Made by a program: the position numbers and the translations under genes. The notes under the pieces were generated by a model that saw only the letters and a program-made list of their open reading frames with translations, was not told the origin of the DNA and made no database searches. This document shows positions 50,517 through 62,007 of a DNA stretch of 64,000 nt, one piece after another. The stretch's first letter is position 1; each line of letters starts with the position of its first letter. Source of the stretch: Phymatolithon calcareum (lineage: Eukaryota; Rhodophyta; Florideophyceae; Hapalidiales). The stretch is from NCBI GenBank assembly GCA_977006965.1, contig OZ345360.1, forward strand, positions 1,240,001-1,304,000, written 5' to 3'.

Positions 50517-52168
50517 ATGTTATGGCTTATTCTCATGGGCATTATCGCCTACTTGGCCTACAGGGTGCTCACTGACTCACCCACGAATGCCGAAACAGAG
50601 TCTGAGACGAATCCAACTGAGCAGACTGTGTCTCGCCCGCGGTCGCGGACTATTCTTCCAACTGTTCCCCCGCCATCAGTGCCGGAAACGAATACGCTTT
50701 CCCCTCGCGACCAAATCGCGGTTTCAGTCGAAAGTCTCAACTGGTGCAATGACATAATGGCTATTTGTTGGCCGTACATCGGTCGTATTACCGAGTCTAT
50801 TTTGGGACCGACTGTCGAGCCGCTTATCAACTTGTCTCTGCCTAAGGGGTTCAAAAATTTTCAATTCCTGCGCAGAGATCTTGGCCGAGATCCCCTCAAA
50901 GTTGACCGCGTTACCGTACATCGCCGACACCATAACTCGGTGGCGCTCGATATGGATGTCTCCTTTGTAGGAACTCCAGATCTGGAGATGCGTTGCTTCC
51001 CAGTTCCGGACACATTTGGTATCCGTGAGCTGCGTTGGAGCGGCCGTGTTTCCATTCTTTTGCGTCCGCTTATTACGACTATGCCGCTTGTAGGCGCCGT
51101 GCAGGCCGCGATGGTGACTCATCCGGACTTTGACATTGATTTTACGGGCACGGCGCAGGTTGCAGATTTGGGACCAATTGCCAAAGTCGTTCGCAATGTC
51201 ATGCGCCAGGTGATTGCGTCCATGTTCGTCGTAAGTATTCGTTTTGTTTCTAGTTCGTATTTTAAGAAATTGGATTTCACTAACAATTTCATCTGTCGTC
51301 GTGGGTTACATAGCTTCCTAATCGTTTTGTCTTCCAAGTATCAGATGCAATCGATTTCTTCGACGTATATTATCCGCCGATTGGAGCCATGGAAGTTATT
51401 TTTAAGAGAGGCCGCGGTTTCCAGAAAGAAAAGAAGATGGGTTTCATTAAGACTGTACCAGACGTCTATGTAAAGGGCAAGTTCGGGCTGGAGAAGTTCA
51501 AGACACGGCATGTTCGAAACTCGCTCACACCCGAATGGAACGTTGGTCACACCTTCATAGTCTACGATTTGGATCAACCTCTCGATGTCAAGATCATGGA
51601 CAAGGACGCGGTGCGTGACGATATTTTGGGCGAGAAACAAATTCTTGCACGGGAGCTCATGCGAGAACGTCAGCAATGGGTGAAGGCAGACAGGAAGGTC
51701 AATCAGACAGTTGCTTTGAATGCAGAAATTCTAATTGAGACTAAGATGTTCAGCTTCACGGACCGTGCGGCTCCACTTGCAGGCTCTAGATGCGTTGTCA
51801 GTGTACTTGTCGATCGCGCGTCCAAGTTGCCCTCTGAGGCGTCCTACACACTGTGCAAAATCCGTCTTGGCGAGACACTCATTGGGGAAACGGCCGCCGT
51901 CGTGAGACTGGACACAGACACTGATGTGCCAACGCCAGGATTCGATCCAGTTAATCCCGTGTGGAGCAAAAGCATCGACACCGTTTGCAAATCGCCCTCC
52001 CTAGCGGACGTCACTCTCGAGGTTTACGATAGAAAGCGACTGCTTGGAAAGGTCACTATTAACGCTGCAGAGCTGCAAGCATCGCCCACTCGATCAAAAG
52101 GTGGGGAATTTTCTATTGGCCTTGGGGCCAAGCTTCGCGCAAAAGTTCTCTTGCGTGCGCTAGTATAG
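50517..52168 (+). CDS. Extended-synaptotagmin-like protein (TM, SMP, C2 domains), two exons
   Basis: Exon 1 50517-51230 and exon 2 51314-52168 join in frame over an 83-bp intron (GTAAGT donor, ACATAG acceptor): 522 aa. An N-terminal hydrophobic segment (residues 2-17) anchors it. A Pro/Ser linker, an SMP lipid-transfer domain (about 70-250: LNWCNDIM, GTPDLEMRC, VRNVMRQVIASMF), then a C2 domain (about 260-360, VYVKGKF, TPEWN) and a second, diverged C2 (about 385-520) follow. Such proteins tether ER to plasma membrane and move lipids. The acidic Ca2+ residues of the C2 domains appear only partly kept. The start is the first ATG after an in-frame stop-free short leader. Confidence 0.87.
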
Positions 52169-52343
52169 TATAGGCAGTCATAGCAGGCGTGAAGTAGAAA
52201 ATACTCCGGCAACAAAACTTTTGTATGCAACATGCTAGGCTAACAATGGCTTGGCCTGGCTAGAGCTACACTAAAGCCGGACTTGAACGTCACCAAAAGG
52301 GGAGTGATGAAAGCCGTAGACTACGTGCAATAACCAGGCGTCA

Positions 52344-53114
52344 TCATGCCGACTTCCTGTCGGAAGGTTCCAACTGCACAGCATCCTTCGGTCTGGTACC
52401 CTCCGGGAACACCTCCCAAGGAGACGAATAATCAAAGCTTCTATATTCCTGGGCGATTTCAACAGGTTCCTGTACCACGCGCTTCTCCGTGTCGTCGTAT
52501 CTGACCTCAACATATCCCGAAAGCGGAAAATCCTTGCGCAGCGGGTGCCCTTCAAAGCCGTAATCTGTAAGAATGCGGCGCATGTCGGGATGGCTGTGGA
52601 AGAATACGCCATACATATCCCAAACTTCACGCTCAAACCAATCGGCGCCCTTGAAAACCTTCGTGGCAGACTCTAGAGGTGTGATTTCGTCAACGTAGGT
52701 CTGAATGCGGATTCGCGCGTTGTATCGCGTCGACAGCAACATATAAACGACGCGGAATCGGTCCCGACGTTCGGGATAGTCCACACCTGTGGCCTGGATA
52801 AAGCCTTTGAATTGCGTGGAAGAATGTAGCTTGAGAAAGCGCATTACGTTGACTGTGTCATCCGGCTTGACCTCAAGTACGAGCTCTCCGCCGCTCTGCG
52901 CATGCGATCGCTGAATACGCGCCGCGGTAATTGAATTTGGCAGCATGTCCACCACAGAAGCCATAAACTGCTTCTGCTGCTCGAGGAGGGCGGATGAATG
53001 TGGATGTTTTTGAGACGCGCTTGCATCCGGAGCTGCAGATGCCCATTGTCGAGTCGTAACACATGGTGCGCGCCACAAGGACGACACCCGGCGCAAGGCC
53101 GTTCCTCGGATCAT
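52344..53114 (-). CDS. NDUFS3: NADH dehydrogenase Fe-S protein 3 (complex I 30-kDa subunit)
   Basis: 256 aa, no intron, from ATG 53114; upstream codons lack ATG. N-terminal 30 residues are Arg/Ser/Ala-rich with no acid, a mitochondrial presequence. The core has GVDYPERRDRFRVVYMLLS and the family signature EREVWDMYGVFFHSH...LTDYGFEGHPLRKDFP. It is part of the peripheral arm of complex I, next to the N2 cluster. In plants and some algae this gene (nad9) is mitochondrial; here it is nuclear. Confidence 0.95.
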   Translation of the reverse strand: MIRGTALRRVSSLWRAPCVTTRQWASAAPDASASQKHPHSSALLEQQKQFMASVVDMLPNSITAARIQRSHAQSGGELVLEVKPDDTVNVMRFLKLHSSTQFKGFIQATGVDYPERRDRFRVVYMLLSTRYNARIRIQTYVDEITPLESATKVFKGADWFEREVWDMYGVFFHSHPDMRRILTDYGFEGHPLRKDFPLSGYVEVRYDDTEKRVVQEPVEIAQEYRSFDYSSPWEVFPEGTRPKDAVQLEPSDRKSA

Positions 53115-54706
53115 GTTGAACGAGGTGTGAAGCTCATGAATATCGGATCGAAGTTGCCTCCTGACTTTCTCGTTCAGCACATGCTGCGGAATCAATGCAT
53201 TACAGTGCACAGAAAAATATTTCAATTATTTTTTGTCTTTGGTTTTATTTCCAAAAATACCTCCTAAGTAGAAATAAATTAAAATTTACGAGCTTGACTG
53301 TCCACGTGTCGTCAGTCCTATATGGCAGTACTGTGCCATCCTGATAATGCTACAGGACTGTATGACAGTTTGATGGTCAAGCTGGTGCATTAACGATTTT
53401 AACGATACCTTATACATTGTGCAAAAGCGTCCGAAACTGCTCCGCCCAATTTCTAGAAAACACCAGTCAACAAAGACTGTGCATAGTCGAGGAGAGAGAA
53501 GATGATAGTGTCTACTTGCCCTGACAAGGGCCAGATAGTGTCCCCGTGTATCCAGAGAAAAGGATATTGAATAGCCTTTGTTGAGCTGGTTGGGTTTCTT
53601 TTCTTCCATGTTAATGCCCACCAAACGAAATGTTGGATTGCTTTACTCTGAATAACTGCAAACCTACATGACCAGCTGCGCAAGATTCACATCTGATAGG
53701 AGTCAACGTGAATGGTGTATCGAGAGATCTTCTCCGAGCTAAGCAGCTATGCTTTAGGCTGGTGCTGTGCAGTGTGATACCGGAGGACTAAGATGCATCC
53801 GATGCAAAAGCAGAACAAATTGGTATACTTCCTCTAATGCAGTTACTTTGGATCATACGCCAGCGAGGTGAAGAACAATCCTGATAAAAACCCGGAAGCC
53901 TTGAAGGCTGAACACGTGCAAATAAATTCAATTTCAGGTGCCCAGCTGAGCTCAAAGACCCACAGTTTAGAAGATGGGCCCAATGAATACAATAATAAGA
54001 ACTGTAAACAAGGCGCGAAAACAAACTGAAACCAAAACACAGATGTGTCATGAAGAAATGGAAAGCGACGCAGGAGACTCTTCCAATGCGAGCTACAGAC
54101 TATAATATTCCCGGTCATCACAGCGTGTCATGTTCTTCGATATACTATGAGAAACAAGTTAGGAAACAAGAGCCCCTCTTCTAAGTGAACCAAAGATGTG
54201 ATACCTTCTCTAGCGACAACGGAAATAGCGGTGATTGAGAAAGCAAACAAGGAGCGATACTCGAAAAGGGCCGTTCATCACGCTATTGCCGGAAGTCGAG
54301 AGAGAAAAGCAAATGGATTCCTATTTGAGGTTTTTTATGTGAAATACGAATGAAACATTGCAATCTCATTTACTACAATTGCGTCACGAGCTCCCACCGG
54401 CCGGAGGAACGGCGGCGATCGCCGATCTAGAAGCGACCGATGGGCAACGGCCGGCCATCGTCTCTCATTAAAGGCCATCCTGGGATTTCTCCAACGGAGT
54501 CATTTCACGCATACCAATTCAAACCTAGCCAGCGTACACATCATATCGGCAAAATCCCAGTTAATATGCGGGTTAGTGGGCCCCTGCGCTTATCCTGGCG
54601 GTACTGTCAACTTCTCAAATACAACTACCTATAACTCTACTCCCTGCCGAAGTGCTACCATTGTCAACCAGGTGAATGGGATAGACCCAACCCCAAGTCG
54701 TGGAAA
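53115..54706. other. Intergenic, no supported gene
   Basis: Short ORFs in several frames only; the longest (53843-54121, minus) has no family resemblance. It is AT-richer than the flanking genes. The part next to 54706 should hold the acyltransferase promoter, but no element stands out. Confidence 0.5.
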
Positions 54707-56890
54707 ATGTCTGCTATAATGCCCGTTGCATCGCACCGGAACGAAAAGAATGACCAGGGCACCTACAGAGTGGATTTGGAAGGACTTCGTGGCCTTGCAC
54801 TTATCCTTGTTTTACTTTTTCATTTTGAAATCCCCCCTTTCACCGGTGGGTACATCGGCGTCGATATATTTTTTGTCCTATCCGGTTACTTGATATCTGG
54901 AAACACAAAGCGATCGCTAAGGAAAGGCAGTTTCACGTTGTCAACATTCTACATGCGTCGAGTGACTCGCCTCGCCCCAGCGCTGCTCGTTACGATCTTT
55001 CTTTCAACTGTTGCCTCCGTTCTAATTCTACCGGCTCTCAGCGCTAGGGATGCAGTGCAATCTGCGGCAGCTGCAACGGTGGGTGGTTCCAACATTTTAT
55101 TCTTTTTCCGCAGCGGATATTTCGACACGGCAGCCTCCCGAAAACCACTACTACATACCTGGTCGCTTGGAATTGAGACCCAATTTTATATGTTCTGGCC
55201 TTTGCTCCACTCATTTCTATTCAAGATACACTCTGACCTTCCCGGCCCTGTTGCTGCACTAGGCACTGTTTTCAGTATCATGTTCACTCAGCAAGCTGCG
55301 GTACGTACCCCAAATGCTGCATTCTACCTTCCCCATCATCGCGCATGGGAATTTCTAGCGGGGGCCGTGCTTGCACTACGTCCACATGAAAAAGCTTGGG
55401 TTTTCACGACTTTTTTCAACGAATTCATCTCTGTTTCAGCACTCATTGCGCTTGTTAGTGCTTCCACAGTTTTTGGCCCAAAAGATGTTTTTCCCGGCTT
55501 TCGTGCAATTGTTCCTTGCCTCTCCACCGCAGCGCTCATTGCCTCATCCGGTTCATTCATTTCGAGACTCTTCTTATCTTCACGTCTCCTCCGTCACTTG
55601 GGTACCGTGTCGTATAGCGTCTACCTATTTCATTGGCCATTTCTCACTATTTTGCGCGCCTTACACTCGTGGGCTCCGATGCCGCCCATTGTACGCTTTG
55701 CATCACTCCTTGGAGCAATTGTTGGTGGTTATGCATTGTATTCTCTCGTTGAGCGACCGCTCATGGCTCGACGAGAGTTCGGAAACAAAAGGGCATTCTT
55801 TTTGAAATTCCTTGCCCTTTCCAGTACTATTGTCTTCGTCTTTCTCTCGCTGTCGGTATTGCTTGAGAAGCACGCGAACGCAGTTCGTTCAAAAGCGCTA
55901 AGTGACCTCCTTGATATGAAGACGCCGAATACCTCGTTAGGGAGGATCATTCCTGCTGAGGCAGTGAAACTTTCAGAACGCTCAATGCTTGATGACAACG
56001 TTGTAAGGACCCGAATCGGAAAGAGAGGTCGTTTCATAACCTTCAGGCACCCTGCTCGAATTAAATACTCGCCCCGCGTAGCCATCATTGGGGACAGTCA
56101 TGCAGCCATGTTGGGGCCATTAGCAGTGCATATGCGGGACACATGGGGAGCGCAAGTTGAGATTCTTGCTTTATGGGAATGTCCTCCATTGCTTGGAGTA
56201 GTTAAAATCTTTCTTTGGCATCGGGAAGGATGGGACAATACTTGTCAAAACTTTGTGGCAATGTGGCGCAATCGAATTGTGCAGAAGCCGTTTGACGCTG
56301 TTTTCCTAGCTTCACGATGGGAAATGCATCTCACAAATCACGGATATTCAACTTCTGAGGACGATGTTAGTTCACTTCTTGTACTTCCAAACGAGAAAAG
56401 GAAAGCTGCTATTCGGCGAGGTACATTGCATGGTAAGAATCATTCACGTTCTCTCTTTGCACCCGCACTAAAAGAAACTGCAAGCTTCATTGCGGCCACA
56501 GGGGCGATTCCAATTTTCTTTTCCCAGCCACCAATCCTACCTTTCGATCCTCGGACGTGCGAGCCTGGAAATTCCTGTCTTGGTGTATCGAAAGAGAAGA
56601 CCACCAAGCACTTTGGATTTATTGATGATAGCATAAAGAAAGTTGCAGAAGAGGTTGCCGGTACGAAAGCTGTGATATTGCCTAGATACTTTTGCGAAAG
56701 TGGGGATAGGAATGTTACTTCGAGTACCCACTGTCGGACAAAGATCGGCGACGCTCCTCTCTATCGAGATGATAATCATTTAAGTCCGCTTGGTGCTGCT
56801 TATGTCTCTCTGAGATGGCAAGAAGAGGGATACAGCGGTATTTCTTGGCAAGAAATAACTAAGCGACGGTTTGATAAATACACGCAGTAA
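54707..56890 (+). CDS. OafA/YrhL-type acyltransferase with SGNH domain
   Basis: 727 aa, no intron. The N-terminal acyltransferase-3 domain begins with YRVDLEGLRGLALILVLLFHF and GGYIGVDIFFVLSGYLI and has about ten hydrophobic segments (to about residue 395). A loop leads to a C-terminal SGNH hydrolase-like domain with the GDSH block (about 462-465) and the late Asp-x-x-His-type site in DDNHLSPLG (about 686-694). Such bacterial proteins O-acetylate surface polysaccharides: the membrane part delivers the acyl group, the SGNH part transfers it. This architecture is typical of bacteria, so a transferred gene is likely; in an alga it may act on cell-coat polysaccharide in the secretory path. Confidence 0.9.
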   Translation: MSAIMPVASHRNEKNDQGTYRVDLEGLRGLALILVLLFHFEIPPFTGGYIGVDIFFVLSGYLISGNTKRSLRKGSFTLSTFYMRRVTRLAPALLVTIFLSTVASVLILPALSARDAVQSAAAATVGGSNILFFFRSGYFDTAASRKPLLHTWSLGIETQFYMFWPLLHSFLFKIHSDLPGPVAALGTVFSIMFTQQAAVRTPNAAFYLPHHRAWEFLAGAVLALRPHEKAWVFTTFFNEFISVSALIALVSASTVFGPKDVFPGFRAIVPCLSTAALIASSGSFISRLFLSSRLLRHLGTVSYSVYLFHWPFLTILRALHSWAPMPPIVRFASLLGAIVGGYALYSLVERPLMARREFGNKRAFFLKFLALSSTIVFVFLSLSVLLEKHANAVRSKALSDLLDMKTPNTSLGRIIPAEAVKLSERSMLDDNVVRTRIGKRGRFITFRHPARIKYSPRVAIIGDSHAAMLGPLAVHMRDTWGAQVEILALWECPPLLGVVKIFLWHREGWDNTCQNFVAMWRNRIVQKPFDAVFLASRWEMHLTNHGYSTSEDDVSSLLVLPNEKRKAAIRRGTLHGKNHSRSLFAPALKETASFIAATGAIPIFFSQPPILPFDPRTCEPGNSCLGVSKEKTTKHFGFIDDSIKKVAEEVAGTKAVILPRYFCESGDRNVTSSTHCRTKIGDAPLYRDDNHLSPLGAAYVSLRWQEEGYSGISWQEITKRRFDKYTQ

Positions 56891-58004
56891 TCTTGGTATA
56901 ATCTGAACGTTTCAAGCTTGGCCCCATTTCCCCTGCGAATATCAAGTAGTTCTCGCGACGCTCCGTCACTCTCACTGTGCAGGAATACAGAATGCAACAC
57001 AATTCAATTTGCTTAAGATACCGGCTGACCGGTAAGGAGACTAAGACGGTTGAAAAAGCACTGAACCAACTTCTTTTCTGCACCATATTCTTCTACGATG
57101 ACATGGAATAGAAAACCAAGGCATGAGAGCTGCGAGCACGAGCTGTTGGGATGGACTCTATGCTTTTCCCCCATCCTTCCGGGCGAGGGACTTTTTGCAG
57201 CTAGGGCCGCAACAGTGGAGCTACCGAGCAACCATCTATTGCGTATCATTGGATTGGAGCACTCCTGTCGTAGTGACTACATCCCTTCGGAGATTCTGAC
57301 CGTGCGAGTTGTACGACATCTCGGTGAAAGCACTACATCCCTCCTCGGTTTTCTGCCCAAGCACGTCGTATGGACTTCAGACATCTGCCGCCTTCTCATT
57401 AAGGACCTGAACCTGTCGTTCAGCTTCTGGATACTCAAGACAGGAGAGAATCGTGCTGGTAGTGGTATAGCTAAAGTATGCTGAGCATGTTGGCGAACGG
57501 GGATCTTGCGAGGACGAGTTCGATTAGATTCATCCCAGTGAATTCAGCCGCGCAGGTGCCTTGCGCACTCTGTAATTGTACAACCAGTTCTTTGTCTGCA
57601 AATCAAGCATCAACGTAGCAGGGCTCCCTCGCGCCTCGTCTGTGTGTCTTTCTGGTGTGCCGGAATTTGGTTACAACGATGATACAGTGTACAAAGTAGC
57701 AAACTTACTTCGAGTGAGAGTTGACTATTTCTCGACGAACGCCTCAACTCTTGCCGTGGCCATGTACAGTCTCTGATTTGGATGTGAAAAGCTCCTTTTC
57801 GGGCTGCATTTCTACTTCGTGTTCGTTCAAGCACTCAAATAGTAACGCCTAGACACAGTCTTGTTTTTATGCGGTAGAATTTGCAGCTAAATTTGCGCGG
57901 CAAACACGTTCAGTGCGCACTTCTATTAATAAGTTTGAAATGAATATCCGGACAGCACAAAACAATGTAGCTTTATGTTCACGCAACTAACTTAATGTAC
58001 AGCC
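56891..58004. other. Intergenic, no supported gene
   Basis: A 128-codon plus frame (57098-57484, ATG start) and a 66-codon frame (57576-57776) exist, but neither shows a recognisable domain, and both are matched by antisense frames of similar length. I treat them as chance. Confidence 0.4.
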
Positions 58005-61000
58005 TTATCCAAGGATTCGTCTCTTCTGACCTCCCCGCCCGCGACCTTGTCCACCCGATGCATTGATATTTTCTTTGTCGGCAGGAGCTCTAACGGCACC
58101 GGGTACATTTTTCAGCCCACGCCGATCCATTTCATCGAAAGATATCGTGTTCACATTTCGCGAAATAGTTGAAATCCCGTCGACAAACTTGGTGCGAAAG
58201 ATGACATTCGCATTGTTGAACATTCCCTCCTTCAATGACACCACAATGAACTGCGATCCAGAAAAGTGCTTTCGCAACATTCGCCCAATGTTCTGAGTAT
58301 GGCTAAGATCCAGGGCAGCATCCACCTCATCCAATATATACATTGGTGCCGGCTTGAATCGGAGCATCGCCAAAATCAGTGAGAGAGCGATAAGACTTCG
58401 CTGTCCGCCAGATAATTCAGACAATGAGTCTTTCCACACATCACCGAACGCTACTCGAATTTCCAAACCGTCCTCAATTGTCATTCCTTCTGGCGGTTCC
58501 AACTTGGCGGAAGTGCCTGGCAGCAAATCCGAGAAGATTTCCCCAAAGTCCTTGTTCACCTTCTTCCACGTTTTCTCCACGGCAATCATTTTCTGTCTGT
58601 CGAGACCGGCAATTACTTGCTCGATTTTTTCCTTGTCCTTCTCCACAATTTCTTTCTTCGCCATCAAGCTCCGGTACTCATCCATTGCTGTTTCGAACAT
58701 GTGCATCGCTTTCTTATTGATTTTTCGAGACAGTTCTTCCTGACTCTTCTCCAATTGCTTCAAGCGCTTTGACGATTTAGCCAGTTTGCGATCTTCGAAT
58801 TCATAGTCGTGTCCTTCCACACCGAATAGCTCTTTTTCCTGAGCAATCCACGAGTACTTTTCGTCAAAAGACTCGACAAGTTTCTCCGCACCTGCTCGTC
58901 CACGCTGCGCTTCCCGCAATTTTCCTTCCAGCTTGGCCTTCTCCAACGAATCCTCTTCAATTTTCTCAGCAAGCTTCTCAATTCGAACTTGCATCTGCGA
59001 GATTTCTGTGCTAGATTGAGCCAGCTTTTCTTCCTCATCTTTCAAAACTCCCTTGGCTTCTTCAAACGACTTACGGCACGATGCAACCTTATCCTCGAGA
59101 GCTTGCACAGCACTTTCCAGAGCTTGAACAGATGGAACGGCTGTTTCACTTCGCTGCGCTTGCAGAGACTTGATTTCAGTCTCAATCGTTTCAATCTGCA
59201 CGAGCAATTTCTCGTAAACGTCACTGGTTGCCTGAGCTTTCGCCACTGCAGCATCATACTCTGCTTTAATGGCTACCATAGCCGCTTCGGCTTCCTCCTC
59301 TGCTCGTTTCCTGGCCGTGTCCGCATCTTGAAGTGATAGTTCGAGCTCTTCGGCACGCTTGCTGTTTCTCACCAGGGACTCCTTGGCATTTTTTAGTGCA
59401 TTTGGAATTTCCACATTGATTTCCTTTTCAAGCTCTTGCACTTCGTTCAGCAGTCGTCCGGTCCGAGACTCCCCGAGTCGCTGAGCAAGCAATTCCGCTT
59501 CATGCTGCTTGAGTTCCAGCTCTGCTGTGAGCTGACGATATCTCTTCGCCTTAGATTCCACAACGGCAATTTGAGCAGACAATTTGCTGAGATTTTGTTC
59601 CTTGACGGTAAGCTCTGCCTCGGCATCTGACAAGTCACCGAGCAGCTGTAAAGGTGAGTTTCCTGACCGTCTGGACGAGCCTCCAGAAATAGTACCTGCC
59701 GGGCTGTATACTTCGCCTTCCAATGTGACACTTCTTGCAAGAACTTGTCTGTCGAACGTCACCCTCTTCGCTGAATCCATGTCTTTGCATATCAGAGTTT
59801 TGCCAAACACATGCTTGATCGCATTTTCCACATCATAATCGTACCCGACAAGGTCAAGGGCAAGAGCTGTAGATGGTACAAGCTGCTTAGCTCTGTGAAC
59901 CTGATCCGCGCGAAGGGTTCCAGCGTGAATTTTGTTCAACGGTAGGATAGTGACACGTCGTGTGAGCTTGCCCTTCTTGAGCAGATCGGACGCTGTTTTG
60001 TCTGTATCCACAACAACTTGGTAGAGGCGGCCACCTGCTGTGACTTCAATAGCTGTTGCGGTTGCAGGATCTTTGAGACGAATAAGCCTTGCCACGAGAC
60101 CGTGAACTCTTTGATGGTCAAAATTTGCATAGGGATCCGAATATCGAAAGTTGAATCCACTAACGCGGGCCGTTAATTGATTGACACGCTCTCGAAGAAC
60201 ATCGACATCGCGCTGCTCTACGTTACGCTTTTCATATAGAGTATCGGCAGACTCGGCGTCAAAATCCAATTCATGCACCGCCATTTTTGCAGTGGCAATG
60301 GCTTGGTCTGCAATTTTCTTCTCGGCTTCTAACTGGCGAACACCTGCTCGGTCTTTTGACAGTTCGACTGATTTGGCAGTATGCTCAGTCTTCTTGTGCT
60401 TAAGCCGAAGATTTAGGCTTGCAATCTCCGTCTCTGCAAGTGACGCTTCCTTCTTGGCATCCTCTAGCTGCTGGACAGCAGATCCAGTGCCCGCTCTTTG
60501 TGTCCCTTGTGTAGCGGCCCCTGTCAGCTTGGCCGTCTCAGCATTCGAAACATTTTCAGCGGCGACCTTCTTTTCCATTTCCGCTTCGCGCATAGTCCTC
60601 TCCGCGATTACCACCTCATCCTTACGCGATTGTAGGGTTGCTTTGCAAGCCGAAATGTTGGTTTCAAGTGTGCTGAGCGCCGCTCGCTCCGATTCCAGGG
60701 CAATTTTCTGGTTGTTCCAAGTACTTGTGTGCTTCACCAGCATTTTGCTTTGATCTTCCACGTCGGCGTGCATTTTTCGCAAGGCACCTTGGTCAAATTC
60801 CGACTCTCTAGATTTCGTCAAGTCGGCGAGCGATTTGGAACACTCTTTCTTCGCTTGAGTCAGGTTCTTGATGTTATTGTCAAGTGCAGCGACGCCATCG
60901 CTTATTTCCGTACTTGCCCCTGACGTTCTTCCCAAAATTTCGGACGCCTGGGTATATTCGTACGCAATGAGATAGCGCTGCAGACGATCGATTTCTGTAC

Positions 61001-61670
61001 CGTTCTTGCTCCATTCCATGTAGTGTTTGCGCTCTTCTTCAAGTTTTTTCAGAGACGGACTGATGCTGTCTTCGAGCAGAGAGTTGATCTCTTGCTTTTT
61101 TCTTTCTTTCTTCTCAATGGTTTTCAACGCAGTTTCTTTCTTGTTTTCGTACATTTTGGTGCCCGCCGCCTCCTCGACCATCGAGAGCACTTCAGCTGGC
61201 TTCATGTTGATGACCTTCGTAATGCGACCTTGCATGATTAGGAAATGCGGGTTGTTGACGTTCAGGCCCACGGAATGGAAAAGGTTCTGGACACGGCCAG
61301 GCTGCACGACGTGGCCGTTGATGAGATATTTGTTTCTTCCTCCCACAACGACTTGCCTAGTGACGGTGATCTCCTCTAACGCTTCGTATCCCACAGGTGA
61401 GAACTCCTTGTTTGCATTGTTAAACACCAGTGTGACGGTGGCTTTGCGAATTCCAGCCTGGCCGTTTTTGTAAACGAGTTCTTGTAGCGAAGACGCGCGC
61501 ACTTGGGACAGGTTGGTGATCCCGAGTACAAAACATATGGAATCCAAAACATTGGATTTTCCAGACCCATTCAAGCCAGTAATAGCGTTAAAGGCAGGGT
61601 CGAAACCGGATACGACAGTGCGACTGGCATAGCTCTTAAAACCATCAATGATAACTTCCTTCAGATACAT
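58005..61670 (-). CDS. SMC2: Condensin subunit SMC2
   Basis: 1221 aa, no intron, from ATG 61670 (MYLKEVIIDGFKSYA, the normal SMC2 start; the frame continues 14 codons upstream without ATG). Walker A GLNGSGKSN (32-40), two long coiled coils, a hinge (about 500-660, with VHGLVARLI and AGGRLYQVVVD), the ABC signature LSGGQRSL and Walker B with YILDEVDAALD near the C-terminus. VLGITNLSQVRA after Walker A and the STRONG similarity of the hinge specify SMC2 rather than SMC4 or cohesin. Role: chromosome condensation. C-terminus ends in an Arg/Gly-rich tail (GQGRGRGGQKRR). Confidence 0.97.
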   Translation of the reverse strand: MYLKEVIIDGFKSYASRTVVSGFDPAFNAITGLNGSGKSNVLDSICFVLGITNLSQVRASSLQELVYKNGQAGIRKATVTLVFNNANKEFSPVGYEALEEITVTRQVVVGGRNKYLINGHVVQPGRVQNLFHSVGLNVNNPHFLIMQGRITKVINMKPAEVLSMVEEAAGTKMYENKKETALKTIEKKERKKQEINSLLEDSISPSLKKLEEERKHYMEWSKNGTEIDRLQRYLIAYEYTQASEILGRTSGASTEISDGVAALDNNIKNLTQAKKECSKSLADLTKSRESEFDQGALRKMHADVEDQSKMLVKHTSTWNNQKIALESERAALSTLETNISACKATLQSRKDEVVIAERTMREAEMEKKVAAENVSNAETAKLTGAATQGTQRAGTGSAVQQLEDAKKEASLAETEIASLNLRLKHKKTEHTAKSVELSKDRAGVRQLEAEKKIADQAIATAKMAVHELDFDAESADTLYEKRNVEQRDVDVLRERVNQLTARVSGFNFRYSDPYANFDHQRVHGLVARLIRLKDPATATAIEVTAGGRLYQVVVDTDKTASDLLKKGKLTRRVTILPLNKIHAGTLRADQVHRAKQLVPSTALALDLVGYDYDVENAIKHVFGKTLICKDMDSAKRVTFDRQVLARSVTLEGEVYSPAGTISGGSSRRSGNSPLQLLGDLSDAEAELTVKEQNLSKLSAQIAVVESKAKRYRQLTAELELKQHEAELLAQRLGESRTGRLLNEVQELEKEINVEIPNALKNAKESLVRNSKRAEELELSLQDADTARKRAEEEAEAAMVAIKAEYDAAVAKAQATSDVYEKLLVQIETIETEIKSLQAQRSETAVPSVQALESAVQALEDKVASCRKSFEEAKGVLKDEEEKLAQSSTEISQMQVRIEKLAEKIEEDSLEKAKLEGKLREAQRGRAGAEKLVESFDEKYSWIAQEKELFGVEGHDYEFEDRKLAKSSKRLKQLEKSQEELSRKINKKAMHMFETAMDEYRSLMAKKEIVEKDKEKIEQVIAGLDRQKMIAVEKTWKKVNKDFGEIFSDLLPGTSAKLEPPEGMTIEDGLEIRVAFGDVWKDSLSELSGGQRSLIALSLILAMLRFKPAPMYILDEVDAALDLSHTQNIGRMLRKHFSGSQFIVVSLKEGMFNNANVIFRTKFVDGISTISRNVNTISFDEMDRRGLKNVPGAVRAPADKENINASGGQGRGRGGQKRRILG

Positions 61671-62007
61671 TACGGCTGCACCTAGGGGAGGCCCTTGTCG
61701 CCGTCTCGGCACAAGGCTGTAAACTCAATACGCACAGTCTTTCGTCAGTGCGCTTGACCGATGTTGGCATCCGGTTGCATGCATGCTCTACGCGATTTTT
61801 TGAAAATTCAAAAATCAACCGCCTTTCCCGAAGGAAAAACCCTTCTTTTTTAAAAATAAGAGTAAATCTTAAGTTAGTGTTATCATAATACATGTTCCTC
61901 GCCAATCATCTCATTTCGCTTACACGTGGTCCCTCGACGTATAGGGTATTCTGCTCACTTCGGATTGGGGTACCCGTATGAACCACTTCAAAGTACACTG
62001 CGGGAGC

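Noticed and set aside
53788-54121. Hydrophobic minus-strand ORF between NDUFS3 and the acyltransferase
   Set aside because: No domain, overlapping alternative frames and no start context; likely chance.
60181-61473. 190- and 148-aa plus-strand ORFs within SMC2
   Set aside because: Antisense shadows of coiled-coil coding sequence; Ser/Phe-rich composition is typical of such shadows.
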